The position numbers were made by a program, and so were the translations under genes. Positions 34,313-42,551 of a DNA stretch of 64,000 bases are shown here, piece after piece (the stretch's first letter is position 1; every line of letters starts with the position of its first letter). Source of the stretch: Falsiphaeobacter marinintestinus (lineage in GTDB: Bacteria > Pseudomonadota > Alphaproteobacteria > Rhodobacterales > Rhodobacteraceae); the NCBI RefSeq assembly GCF_007923355.1, contig NZ_VOGO01000001.1, forward strand, positions 620,001-684,000, given 5' to 3'. The notes under the pieces are model-generated. The model was not told the origin of the DNA. It saw only the letters and a program-made list of their open reading frames with translations, and searched no databases.

Positions 34313-35063
34313 TCTGGGGTTGCAGGGCAAACGCGTGATCGTGACAGGCGCGGCAGGCGGACTGGGGCGCGCGTTCGCCACAAGTTTCGGCAGCGCCGGG
34401 GCCACAGTTCTGGCCGCAGACATCGATGACGCCGGGTTGGTCGAAACCGCACGGCTTGTCGAAACCGCAGGCGGCAAAGCGGTCAGTTCGGTTGTCGATG
34501 TGACCAGCGCTGCCAGTTGTCGGGCCCTTGCCGACCGTGCGCAAACGCAAATGGGCGGCGCTGACGTGCTGGTCAACAACGCGGCGATCTATGGCGGACT
34601 TGAGCGGCGCCCGTTTCAGGACATCGAAGAAGATGTCTGGGACAAGGTGATGGCGGTGAACGCCAAAGGCGTCTGGCAGATGACCCGCGCCATCGCCCCT
34701 TTGATGCGCGGATCGGGTGGCGCAATCATAAACATCGCCTCGGCCACCGTGTTCTCGGGCTCGCCCGAATGGATGCATTATGTCGCTTCTAAGGGGGCCG
34801 TTATCGCGATGAGCCGCGTGATGGCCAAGGAACTGGGCGGGGATCAGATCCGCGTCAATGTCATCGCGCCGGGGTTTACCCTGACCGATGCCAGCCTGGG
34901 CCTTATGGATGATGCCAAGAATTATGGCGCCAACCGTGCGGCCCTCAAACGCAATGCCGAAGCCGAGGATATCTGTGGCGCGGCCTTGTACCTTGCCTCG
35001 CCCCTGTCTGGTTTCGTGACCGGTCAAACACTGGTCGTGGATGGCGGCAAACAGTTCATCTGA
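34305..35063 (+). CDS. Short-chain dehydrogenase/reductase, last gene of the P450 operon
   Basis: A 252-residue classical SDR: TGAAGGLG at about residues 13-20, NNAA at about 87, Ser in IASATVF and YVASK as the Tyr-Lys pair, ending TGQTLVVDGGKQF. In the proposed pathway it would oxidise the benzylic-type alcohol to the aldehyde used by the aldehyde dehydrogenase, as the alcohol dehydrogenase CreG does. It overlaps the second HD gene by eight bases. After its stop 47 bases separate it from a convergent signalling gene. Confidence 0.85.
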   Translation: MTDLGLQGKRVIVTGAAGGLGRAFATSFGSAGATVLAADIDDAGLVETARLVETAGGKAVSSVVDVTSAASCRALADRAQTQMGGADVLVNNAAIYGGLERRPFQDIEEDVWDKVMAVNAKGVWQMTRAIAPLMRGSGGAIINIASATVFSGSPEWMHYVASKGAVIAMSRVMAKELGGDQIRVNVIAPGFTLTDASLGLMDDAKNYGANRAALKRNAEAEDICGAALYLASPLSGFVTGQTLVVDGGKQFI

Positions 35064-35110
35064 GGCCGGATCAGAGCGCATCCAACGGATTGCCTCACCC
35101 GTTGCCCCCG

Positions 35111-36163
35111 TCATACTCCGCCCTGAGGTGCCGTGTTACCTTCGCCAATGTTGTTCCCAGCCGCCGCCCGAACCGGCACACCATCCACCATCATGGCGCT
35201 GTCAAATACACGCCAGGTCGCCCGGCTTGCATGTTTGGCGGCATAAAGCGCCATGTCAGCCTGATGGATCAAGTGTGCAGGCGTGCACTCTGGCCGCCTG
35301 CCCGATATCGCAATACCAATACTGGCCGACACCCTGCAGGTCTGCCCATCGAACGGAATCGGCTGTTTTATCCGTTCAATCAAACGTTTCGCTATCCGTT
35401 CGATCATCGCTTGATCGCGCACATTGTCGAACACGAGGATGAATTCGTCCCCCCCGGCGCGGGACACAGTGTCATTTTCACGGGTTTCTTCCACCATGAT
35501 CTTGGCCACATGCTGCAAAACATGATCCCCCGCCGCGTGGCCCAGTGTGTCATTAACCAGCTTGAAATAATCCAGATCAAGGCTGAGCACCGCAAAATTG
35601 GCCCCGGCCCCGGCCAGACGTGTCAGAATATGATCCAGTGCCCGACGGTTCTTGAGCCCGGTCAGCGTATCGGTAAACGCCTGTTCTTCTGCCGCGATCA
35701 TCGCGCCCCGCAGGCGTTTGTTGAGGGATCGGGACGCCTCCATCGCGGCCGATTTCGCTTCAACCAGATACAAAAGCTCGATCGCAAGATCGGTCGCGGC
35801 AAAATCGGCGCTGGTCAGCGCATAATCCTGCACCGCTTCCAGCAACGAGATCCCAAAAGACAGATTAACGACAAACCCCTGCGGGATCGGGACCAGAACC
35901 CCCTTGAGACTGGTCCGCGGGCTGTCGAGAAAGCTTAGCCTAAGCTTGGTGTGTCCCAGAGCAGCAAGATCCGCGTTGCTGGCAACCCGGCGCGGGCGCA
36001 GAACCTCGAACAGGTCCAGAAACAGGCGGCCTGCCATCGGCACCTTTGGGCGCAATTTCTGCAACGTCGCCCCAACCTGCCCGACCCGGCCATCCTTGTC
36101 CAACATCAGGTACATCGGACAAAGCCGGTCCAGAACGTCAGCGATATCGTTGCTGGATGTCAT
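35111..36163 (-). CDS. HNOBA-GGDEF diguanylate cyclase partnered with H-NOX
   Basis: A 350-residue protein. Residues about 10-140 fit the heme-NO-binding-associated (HNOBA, PAS-like) domain: PMYLMLDKDGRVGQVG, LFEVLRPRRV and VPIPQGFVVNLSFGI. A helical linker follows (VEAKSAAMEASRSLNKRLRGAM), then a GGDEF domain with intact signature RAGGDEFILVF and TDTLTGLKNRRALD. It should make cyclic di-GMP. No EAL domain is present. The start overlaps the H-NOX stop by four bases, so output is probably controlled by the H-NOX protein in response to NO. Confidence 0.88.
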   Translation of the reverse strand: MTSSNDIADVLDRLCPMYLMLDKDGRVGQVGATLQKLRPKVPMAGRLFLDLFEVLRPRRVASNADLAALGHTKLRLSFLDSPRTSLKGVLVPIPQGFVVNLSFGISLLEAVQDYALTSADFAATDLAIELLYLVEAKSAAMEASRSLNKRLRGAMIAAEEQAFTDTLTGLKNRRALDHILTRLAGAGANFAVLSLDLDYFKLVNDTLGHAAGDHVLQHVAKIMVEETRENDTVSRAGGDEFILVFDNVRDQAMIERIAKRLIERIKQPIPFDGQTCRVSASIGIAISGRRPECTPAHLIHQADMALYAAKHASRATWRVFDSAMMVDGVPVRAAAGNNIGEGNTAPQGGV

Positions 36164-36747
36164 CCGGCCCGCGCCCCCAGGTCAAATTCCCGCCCAGCCG
36201 CAAACGCCGTTTCAATCAGCGTGATCGAGATATACTCGGTCGCGCCCCGGACACCGTCGTGATCCAGCATCACCAGGGCTCCGTAATCATCCGCCATCGC
36301 GCGCAGGATGCCCATCATCACAAAGCCAAATCCCGGCAGACCGGGTTGGCAGATCAACGTGTACGAGGCCACCGAATGGTCGACCAGCTCCATCGCTGGC
36401 AAGTGCAGATCCGATACGGCCAGCCGCGTCCTGTCCGGCAAATCATCCAGCGAATGCAGAAAATCGACATAGGTTTCGCCACCAAAGCGCAGCAGCCGCC
36501 GCAAGGGTTCCATCTGTGGGTGCGAAACCAGAAACGTCCCCATATCCTCAAGAACATCCGGCAACGGCCTGTCAAATTCCGACATCAGCGCGGTAATCAG
36601 ATCAATGGTGTGCTGATCGTCATAAACCAGCATCGCTTCGAACTCGGAAAATCCAAGCCCGGCGGCGGTCGTCACCTGGTCCCAACGCACCACGCCATAG
36701 GTTTGGCAGACAAAGGACTGAATCGCCTTGTTGATCAGACCATGCAT
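36160..36747 (-). CDS. H-NOX (heme nitric oxide/oxygen binding) protein
   Basis: A 195-residue soluble H-NOX (HNOB) domain: it begins MHGLINKAIQSFV as family members do, and the proximal heme ligand is His98 in VDFLHSLDDLP. The YxSxR motif that holds the heme propionates in most members reads YTLIC at 129-133, so Ser and Arg are not conserved. The PGLPGFGFVMMGILRAMADDYG segment is typical. It probably senses NO and regulates the diguanylate cyclase encoded immediately after it. It is transcribed away from the DUF4153 gene region. Confidence 0.85.
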   Translation of the reverse strand: MHGLINKAIQSFVCQTYGVVRWDQVTTAAGLGFSEFEAMLVYDDQHTIDLITALMSEFDRPLPDVLEDMGTFLVSHPQMEPLRRLLRFGGETYVDFLHSLDDLPDRTRLAVSDLHLPAMELVDHSVASYTLICQPGLPGFGFVMMGILRAMADDYGALVMLDHDGVRGATEYISITLIETAFAAGREFDLGARAG

Positions 36748-36796
36748 GACCCGTTCCCCGTTTTTCGGGACTCATCATGAATGCGGAAATCTTAAC

Positions 36797-36816
36797 AAAG
36801 CCCCAACAGCGGGGGT
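36797..36816 (-). terminator. Short GC hairpin after the DUF4153 gene
   Basis: On the minus strand, CCCC (36811-36814) and GGGG (36801-36804) form a small stem followed by CTTTGTT. It lies just beyond the DUF4153 stop and could terminate that transcript; the stem is short, so this is tentative. Confidence 0.35.
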
Positions 36817-36826
36817 CGCATGTGTG

Positions 36827-38602
36827 TTATTGCGCGGGCGTCAGTGTCATCCCGTCCAAAAACAAAGCATTTTGACCGCTTGGGCCAATGCTGAACGCGC
36901 CGTCCTGCACCTGTTGCAAGGCATCGGGGCCCGGCACCGGCCAGACATAGCCCACTGGATCGAACACTTCGCGAATCGTCGGGGCCGCTTCGCCGCGATG
37001 CATCAGGTGGCTCACATGTGCCGTTGACCTGTTCTCAAGGTAAAAGATCATCCCCTGTCCCGTGGTATCCGGCGTCGGCGCGAACGTCCCGCGCACCCAG
37101 ACACACCCCGGTCGGCCATCAGGTAACGGGATATGGCACCCCGCCAGCCACCGGTCAGTCCAATAGGGCGGAACCTCGGCAAAATCCTTGGCGGTCAACG
37201 CGTCCATGCCCGGCGGCACTGGCATCAGCCGGACAAGCTCGGTCACGGCATCCCCCTGGCTGTCCAGCCCCAGCGCGTTTTCAAACCGGAACGTGTTGGG
37301 CGACACCCGCGCGAATTCGATCCGTCGCGCAAGTTCGCCCCGGCCTTCCTCGCGGGCCACGGCCTCCAGTTGTTCCAGACCGGCTTCACCGGCCCGGCCC
37401 CAACTGTGTGCCATTGCCCAAAGCGGCAGTTCATCCAGAACCGAGCGTCCGTCCAGATAGCGCGCAACCTGGCTGGTTGTCGAAATGCGAAACGCGTTCA
37501 GCACCGGTGTCATCCAGACAACGCAGCCTGCAATCACCACGATAGCCATCACCACGTTGACCTGCCGGATCCGCGCGCCCCATTGCGACGTACTCAAAAC
37601 CGACCCGGCATAGCCCACCGCATAGGCCGCCAGAAACACCGCGACGCCCATCGCCACAAGCCGGTCCGGCGTCCAGCCATAGGTGCCGACCCGCACCCAG
37701 ACCGCCCAAACCGCCAACCCCGCGAGCAAGGGCACAATGGCTGCCAAGGCCCGCGTCGCCATCCGCAAACCGGGCGTCGCCACGGCTTGCGTGTCGTCGC
37801 GGTCCAAGGCCGTACTGACCAGCGTGATCGCCACGATCGCAGCACTCATCAGCGTGGCACCAGCCGAAAACTCACCAAACAGATGCGACAACCCGCGAAA
37901 CGGCAGCGCGATCAAAAAGATTCCGACCACCACCAAAACCGCCGGAACCAGCAGCCGCAACAGGCGCAGCACCAGAAACGGAGATATCGTATCGCGCAGC
38001 TCGTAAACCACCGACAGCGCCAACCCCAGGATTGCACCGCTCAAGGCATAGGCAACCCCGTCGGTTCGGATCAGGTCTTCGATGATCGTGACATCGACCA
38101 GTTGCAGCAAGCGGTCCGACAGAAACGCCAGGATCCAGAACAAACCGACGAACAACCACGCCACGCAGTACCGAAGAGCAATGGTCCACGCGGTTTCGAA
38201 TAGGGCCGAATACTCAAGCAGATTGCGCCGATTACACAGCCAGACCGACAGGAATGGTGTGGCAAACAACACCAGGATAGACGCGATGGCAATCGTGGGC
38301 GGGTGATCCAGCAGATCGGTGGCCACCTCCATCCGCAGGGCGGCAACGCTGATCAGACCGGTGACCGGCCCCGCCAGCAACAATGCCCCAAGCACCGCTC
38401 GGGCCAACGGCACCGGACCCGCCAGCGCCAACCCGACGCCGCACCAGGTCGCGACAAAGGACACAAGCGCCAGATAGGCTGCGGGCGGGACGGTGGTCTG
38501 ATCCCAGTTCTGGCCCAGCGCCCACAACGCCCAGGCAGCCCCGCCCCCCAGAACCGACAGAATGATCCGGTCTTTTACCAAGTGCATGGGTTGGCGTGTC
38601 AT
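36827..38602 (-). CDS. DUF4153 multi-pass membrane protein
   Basis: A 591-residue protein with about eleven hydrophobic helices in residues 10-385 and a soluble C-terminal domain of about 200 residues. The DUF4153 features are the helix cluster ending with TPVLNAFRISTTSQVARYLDGR and the C-terminal ENALGLDSQGD...PPYWTDRWLAGCHIPL, followed by a predicted periplasmic portion containing three cysteines. The family has no established function. It is divergent from an AraC-type regulator, with 199 bases between that may hold both promoters. Confidence 0.75.
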   Translation of the reverse strand: MTRQPMHLVKDRIILSVLGGGAAWALWALGQNWDQTTVPPAAYLALVSFVATWCGVGLALAGPVPLARAVLGALLLAGPVTGLISVAALRMEVATDLLDHPPTIAIASILVLFATPFLSVWLCNRRNLLEYSALFETAWTIALRYCVAWLFVGLFWILAFLSDRLLQLVDVTIIEDLIRTDGVAYALSGAILGLALSVVYELRDTISPFLVLRLLRLLVPAVLVVVGIFLIALPFRGLSHLFGEFSAGATLMSAAIVAITLVSTALDRDDTQAVATPGLRMATRALAAIVPLLAGLAVWAVWVRVGTYGWTPDRLVAMGVAVFLAAYAVGYAGSVLSTSQWGARIRQVNVVMAIVVIAGCVVWMTPVLNAFRISTTSQVARYLDGRSVLDELPLWAMAHSWGRAGEAGLEQLEAVAREEGRGELARRIEFARVSPNTFRFENALGLDSQGDAVTELVRLMPVPPGMDALTAKDFAEVPPYWTDRWLAGCHIPLPDGRPGCVWVRGTFAPTPDTTGQGMIFYLENRSTAHVSHLMHRGEAAPTIREVFDPVGYVWPVPGPDALQQVQDGAFSIGPSGQNALFLDGMTLTPAQ

Positions 38603-38801
38603 GGGCCCGCTCTTCGTGTTTCGTCCGTGTGCTCAACTTATCCCGCCTCAGGCCAAAGCACCATTGCGCGTCACCGCCGCACGCGAAACCGCGCCGGGCA
38701 CAACCGGACCACATCAGACCTAAGGGTGCTTTGCCATTCCAGACTGTGCCGCTAAATGTGTCATCAGAACAGCACTCCCACGGAAAAGAAGCGCGGCACA
38801 A

Positions 38802-39542
38802 ATGTATGACCCCAAAGGAAACGGCAAAGACAAAGCCGTTAATGCTGTTGAATTTGTCGAGGTCGAGCCACCAAGCCATTTGCGCGGAATCGTCCACCGG
38901 TTTCTTGAGCTGAAAACCGACGGTGCTCTGCCGGATGACTATCGGTTTCACGCCCTGCCCGATGCCTGCACCTACATCGTTTTTGACCAGCTCGACAGAA
39001 CCATCGCAGGTGTATCCAAACTGCGGGCCGCGTCGGAAGAGTTCAATCTGGGCAAGACGTTCCACTTTGTGAACATCCGGTTTCTGCCGGGCGTCTGGCA
39101 GGGTCAGCACGAACCGATTGCCTACGGCATGCTGGACACGCCATATCAGGGCACCCTTCCGCTGCTCGACGTGAACCACGACCTGTCCAAACAAAGCTTT
39201 GCCGACAGCCAGTCGATTTTGTCAGACCTTGTCGAGCAGCTGATTGCGCAAAACCTGGTGGCAGTGAACCCGATCACCGAAAAGATTTTTCAGCATCTCG
39301 ACGACATCCAGTCAGTGGCCGACATGGCCGATGTTTCAAACCTGTCTGCCCGCCAACTTCAGCGCACACTGAAACGAACGACCGGATTCGCCCCGCATGA
39401 CTTTCTCAAGGTGCTGCGCCTGCAACAGGCGTTGAACGGCAACGACACATGGTCTTACGCCGATCAGTCCCATTTCATTCACTCGTTCCGCAATGCCACA
39501 GGGTATACGCCGGGAAAATACGCCCGAAAGTTCGATGTCTGA
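38802..39542 (+). CDS. AraC-type helix-turn-helix regulator
   Basis: A 246-residue regulator. Residues about 30-120 contain DYRFHALPDACTYIVFD and FVNIRFLPGVWQ, the N-terminal domain (DUF6597-like) found in AraC proteins next to VOC genes. The C-terminal HTH_18 region is recognisable (DMADVSNLSARQLQRTLKRTTGFAPHDFLKVLRLQQAL, FRNATGYTPGKYARKF), although one helix is shorter than usual. The VOC gene follows 68 bases later in the same direction, so it is the probable target. Confidence 0.8.
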   Translation: MYDPKGNGKDKAVNAVEFVEVEPPSHLRGIVHRFLELKTDGALPDDYRFHALPDACTYIVFDQLDRTIAGVSKLRAASEEFNLGKTFHFVNIRFLPGVWQGQHEPIAYGMLDTPYQGTLPLLDVNHDLSKQSFADSQSILSDLVEQLIAQNLVAVNPITEKIFQHLDDIQSVADMADVSNLSARQLQRTLKRTTGFAPHDFLKVLRLQQALNGNDTWSYADQSHFIHSFRNATGYTPGKYARKFDV

Positions 39543-39610
39543 AATCTACAATACACACCATCTGCGGCTTGGTAGCTGATTGGCATAACGACAACACACA
39601 GGAGTTGACT

Positions 39611-39991
39611 ATGACCAAGATGAACGCAGTCGGATGGTTTGACATCTACGTAGACGACCTGAACCGGGCCGTGGCCTTTTATGAAACCGTGCTGGGCGCC
39701 AAGCTTGAACCGATGGGAGATCCAACCGGTGAGTCCCAAATGATGAGCTTTCCTGCCGACATGAGCGCGTATGGCGCAGCCGGCGCTTTGACAAAGTCAC
39801 CCTATGCGTCCGCGGGCGTTGGCGGCACGATCATCTACTTCATGGCCGAAGACTGCGCCACCGAAGAGGCACGCGTGGCCGAGGCTGGCGGAATGGTCAT
39901 CCGGCCAAAGTTCTCAATCGGCGAATTCGGCTTTGTCACCTTGTGTCAGGACACCGAGGGCAACACGTTTGGCCTCAACTCACTGAAGTAG
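39611..39991 (+). CDS. VOC-superfamily (glyoxalase/bleomycin-resistance) protein
   Basis: From ATG 39611 (GGAG seven bases upstream) the protein has 126 residues and a single VOC module: AVGWFDIYVDDLNRAVAFYETVLGAKL at the start, and FGFVTLCQDTEGNTFGLNSL at the end. Members bind metals or small hydrophobic or electrophilic compounds; the usual His/Glu metal ligands are not all visible, so it may be a binding rather than catalytic protein. It follows an AraC-type regulator that probably controls it. Confidence 0.85.
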   Translation: MTKMNAVGWFDIYVDDLNRAVAFYETVLGAKLEPMGDPTGESQMMSFPADMSAYGAAGALTKSPYASAGVGGTIIYFMAEDCATEEARVAEAGGMVIRPKFSIGEFGFVTLCQDTEGNTFGLNSLK

Positions 39992-40044
39992 CGCCCTGAG
40001 AACCAGCCAAAGGCCAAAAGCGTCATATCTGACGGATAATCTGA

Positions 40045-40077
40045 CTGCACGGGTGGCCCAACAGGTTGCCCGTGCAG
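40045..40077 (+). terminator. 9-bp hairpin after the VOC gene
   Basis: CTGCACGGG (40045-40053) pairs perfectly with CCCGTGCAG (40069-40077) across a 15-base loop, 54 bases after the VOC stop. No T-run follows, so termination is possible but not certain. The rest of the 263-base gap to the GNAT gene holds nothing I can identify. Confidence 0.4.
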
Positions 40078-40254
40078 CGTTTGACTTCAAAGGGATCCAG
40101 TGAACCCAAAAGAAGCCCCGTCTTGAGGGTCATACAAAGCCGGGCTGGATCAAAAAAACGCCGACCAAGCGTCATCCGTTGAAGAAATGGCCGCTTGCAG
40201 TCGGAACAAAAATGGCTACCCCATACAGTCAAGCGCACTCACTCTAAGCCAGTC

Positions 40255-40725
40255 ATGACCCCGACCCAGCACGCCCCCACAGATCCGAAGCTGGCCGATA
40301 TCCTCGACCTGATCCGTGACAGCTTTGCCTATATGGATGGGCGGATCGACCCGCCCTCATCCATGCACACCCTGACCCTCGAACGCCTCGCGCAGCAGGC
40401 TGCATCGGGTGAGGTCTGGTCGCTTGGCCCGCCACCCGTGGCCTGCATGATCCTGACACCACATCCCGGCGCCCTCTATCTGGGAAAAATGGCGATCGCC
40501 CCATCGCATCGTGGCATGGGGTTGGCCCGACAGCTGATCGACATCGCCAGATCCCGCGCCGCAGCATATGATCTGCCCCGTCTCGAACTGCAATCGCGCG
40601 TCGAGCTGACCGAAGTCCACACGCGCTTCGCCGCCCTTGGCTTCCGGCAAACCGGCACCACGACCCATGCCGGCTATGACTGGCCCACCTCAATCGTGAT
40701 GCAGCTTGATCTCGACACAGACTGA
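40255..40725 (+). CDS. GNAT-family N-acetyltransferase
   Basis: From ATG 40255 it has 156 residues. The acetyl-CoA loop is MAIAPSHRGMGLARQLIDIARSRA (motif R-G-x-G-x-A), and ELQSRVELTEVHTRFAALGFRQTG is the usual motif-B region. It transfers an acetyl group to an unknown amine. Its stop directly abuts the convergent MttB-family gene, whose last base is 40726. A longer frame to 40195 has no initiation signal. Confidence 0.85.
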   Translation: MTPTQHAPTDPKLADILDLIRDSFAYMDGRIDPPSSMHTLTLERLAQQAASGEVWSLGPPPVACMILTPHPGALYLGKMAIAPSHRGMGLARQLIDIARSRAAAYDLPRLELQSRVELTEVHTRFAALGFRQTGTTTHAGYDWPTSIVMQLDLDTD

Positions 40726-42285
40726 TCAGAAATCAGTCGGCGCGCCCCCCTCTTCCTTGCGGCGCGCGACAAACTCCGCCAACTCCTCGCGGATCGCCGC
40801 ATCCATCGGCGGTTCCTCAAAGCTGTCGATGATCTTCTTGAAGATCAGATGCGCGCGTTCCGGCGTCCAGACCGCCCCGGCAGCCTCCCAGCCCTCATAG
40901 TTCTTCCAATCGCTCAGGAAAGGCTGGTAAAATGCTGTCGTGTACCGCTCCTGCGTGTGATCAATGCCAAAGAAATGCCCCTCATGGCCCACTTCGCGGA
41001 TCGCATCCAACGCAATCTCATCCGGACCCGTGGCATAGGTCTCAGGCTCCATATACCGTTGGATCTGCTGCAGAATCTCGCAATCCATGATGAACTTCTC
41101 AGGGCTGGCGATCAGCCCGCCTTCCAGCCAACCCGCCGCGTGATAGACCATGTTGGTGCCCGACTGAACAGCCGCCCACAGGCTGTGCTCAGTCTCCCAC
41201 ATCGCCTGCCCGTCCGGCACGTTCGACGCACAAACCCCGCTGGACCGCATCGGCAAATCATAAAACCGCGCCATCTGCCCGGTCATCTGCGTCGCGCGCA
41301 TGTATTCCGGCGTTCCAAAGGCCGGCGCGCCCGATTTCATGTCCACGTTCGATGTGAACGTTCCGATCACGCAAGGCGTGCCCGGCGCGACATACTGAAA
41401 CAGCGCAATGGCACATAGCGCCTCGGCCAGAGACTGTGTCACCGCCCCCGCCATCGTCACCGGCGCCATCGCCCCGGCCAAGGTGAACGGCGACACCACT
41501 ACCGCCTGCCCGCGCCGCGCCAGCCGCAAACAGCCATCGATCATCGGCTGGTCGTGTTTCAATGGCGAGGTCGAATTGATGTTGGTGTACATATGCGGAC
41601 GGGCATCAAACTCCTCATGGCTCAGACCACCGGCGATGCGCACCATCTCCATCACGTCTTCGACCCGCTCTTTGCCCAGCGAATAGGCATGCATGACCTT
41701 GTCCGAAATCGTCAGCTTGTCATACAGAACATCCAGATGGCGCACGCTGGCATGGATATCGACTGGCTCCACCGGATACCCGCCCGCAAAATGGATACAG
41801 TTGAAATACTGCGTCAGCTTCAAAAGGTTCTGACACTGCTCGCGCGTCCCCGCCACCTTACGGCCAATCTCCATGTCCCAATAATTGGGCGGAGACGACA
41901 CGTTCCCGAACAACAGCGTATTGCCTCCAACTTTCAACTGGCGGTCCGGATTGCGCGGCGTGATGGTAAACTCCGACGGGGCCTTGCCAACCATCTCCAT
42001 GACAAAGTCGCGGTCCATCTTCACCACATCGCCCTCGACGATACAGCCAGCCCGCTTGAAGATACCCAGCGCCTCTTCGTTCAGAAAGGCCACCCCGATC
42101 TCTTCCAGGATCTGCATCGCGCCTTCATGCAGCGCTGCGATCCCCTCTTCCCCCAATGGCTCGGTCGGACGATCCACATTCTCGATCAGACGCCAGGGCA
42201 TCTGCTCGATCACGGCTGGCCCTCGTCTGGCTGCGGCCCCGGCCCGGCCCCCGCCCCGCCGCTTGCGTCCTGCTGTGTCTGCCAT
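40726..42285 (-). CDS. MttB-family (COG5598) methyltransferase, non-pyrrolysine
   Basis: A 519-residue protein from ATG 42285, with AGGAGG five bases upstream (frame open to 42300). It belongs to the trimethylamine methyltransferase superfamily: GNVSSPPNYWDMEIGRKVAGT, NINSTSPLKHDQPMIDG and GTFTSNVDMKSGAPAFGTPEY are family segments. The frame reads through without an in-frame amber codon, so it is a non-Pyl member like glycine betaine methyltransferase MtgB. Such enzymes demethylate quaternary amines to a corrinoid protein. No corrinoid protein or methyl acceptor gene is adjacent. The arginine/glycine-rich N-terminus (RKRRGGGRAGAAARR) is a typical extension. Confidence 0.83.
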   Translation of the reverse strand: MADTAGRKRRGGGRAGAAARRGPAVIEQMPWRLIENVDRPTEPLGEEGIAALHEGAMQILEEIGVAFLNEEALGIFKRAGCIVEGDVVKMDRDFVMEMVGKAPSEFTITPRNPDRQLKVGGNTLLFGNVSSPPNYWDMEIGRKVAGTREQCQNLLKLTQYFNCIHFAGGYPVEPVDIHASVRHLDVLYDKLTISDKVMHAYSLGKERVEDVMEMVRIAGGLSHEEFDARPHMYTNINSTSPLKHDQPMIDGCLRLARRGQAVVVSPFTLAGAMAPVTMAGAVTQSLAEALCAIALFQYVAPGTPCVIGTFTSNVDMKSGAPAFGTPEYMRATQMTGQMARFYDLPMRSSGVCASNVPDGQAMWETEHSLWAAVQSGTNMVYHAAGWLEGGLIASPEKFIMDCEILQQIQRYMEPETYATGPDEIALDAIREVGHEGHFFGIDHTQERYTTAFYQPFLSDWKNYEGWEAAGAVWTPERAHLIFKKIIDSFEEPPMDAAIREELAEFVARRKEEGGAPTDF

Positions 42286-42426
42286 CTGCGCCTCCTTCAA
42301 TCTGCCCTTGCAGCAGGCCCGACACCCTCTCCCTCTTCCGCTTCATTCGCGACAGATTTCGTCGCTTTTGCCAACCGTCCCCCGCAGGGCAGCCCAAAAC
42401 AGACCCCAAAGGCCGCTTTTTCCAGC

Positions 42427-42482
42427 TTCTTTCTTGTCTGAAATACCCCAGGAAGTGTGAGGGACAGCGTCCCTCATACCCA
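42427..42482 (-). terminator. Conserved hairpin-plus-tail element after the HAD gene
   Basis: On the minus strand an 8-bp stem (TGAGGGAC/GTCCCTCA, 42458-42476) is followed by CTGGGGTATTTCAGACAAGA and AAGAAGC. The tail closely matches the copies at 51537 and 51599. It lies 70 bases beyond the HAD stop; nothing else is evident between 42286 and 42551. Confidence 0.65.
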
Positions 42483-42551
42483 TTAATCGCGTGCGCCGCA
42501 GGCGCGCCGTCAGATCCCGCCAGCGGTCAGAATCCCATCAAAACTGAAACC

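Noticed and set aside
40023-40238. 71-residue minus-strand frame after the VOC gene
   Set aside because: It runs through the 40045 hairpin, has no ribosome site and no similarity that I recognise.
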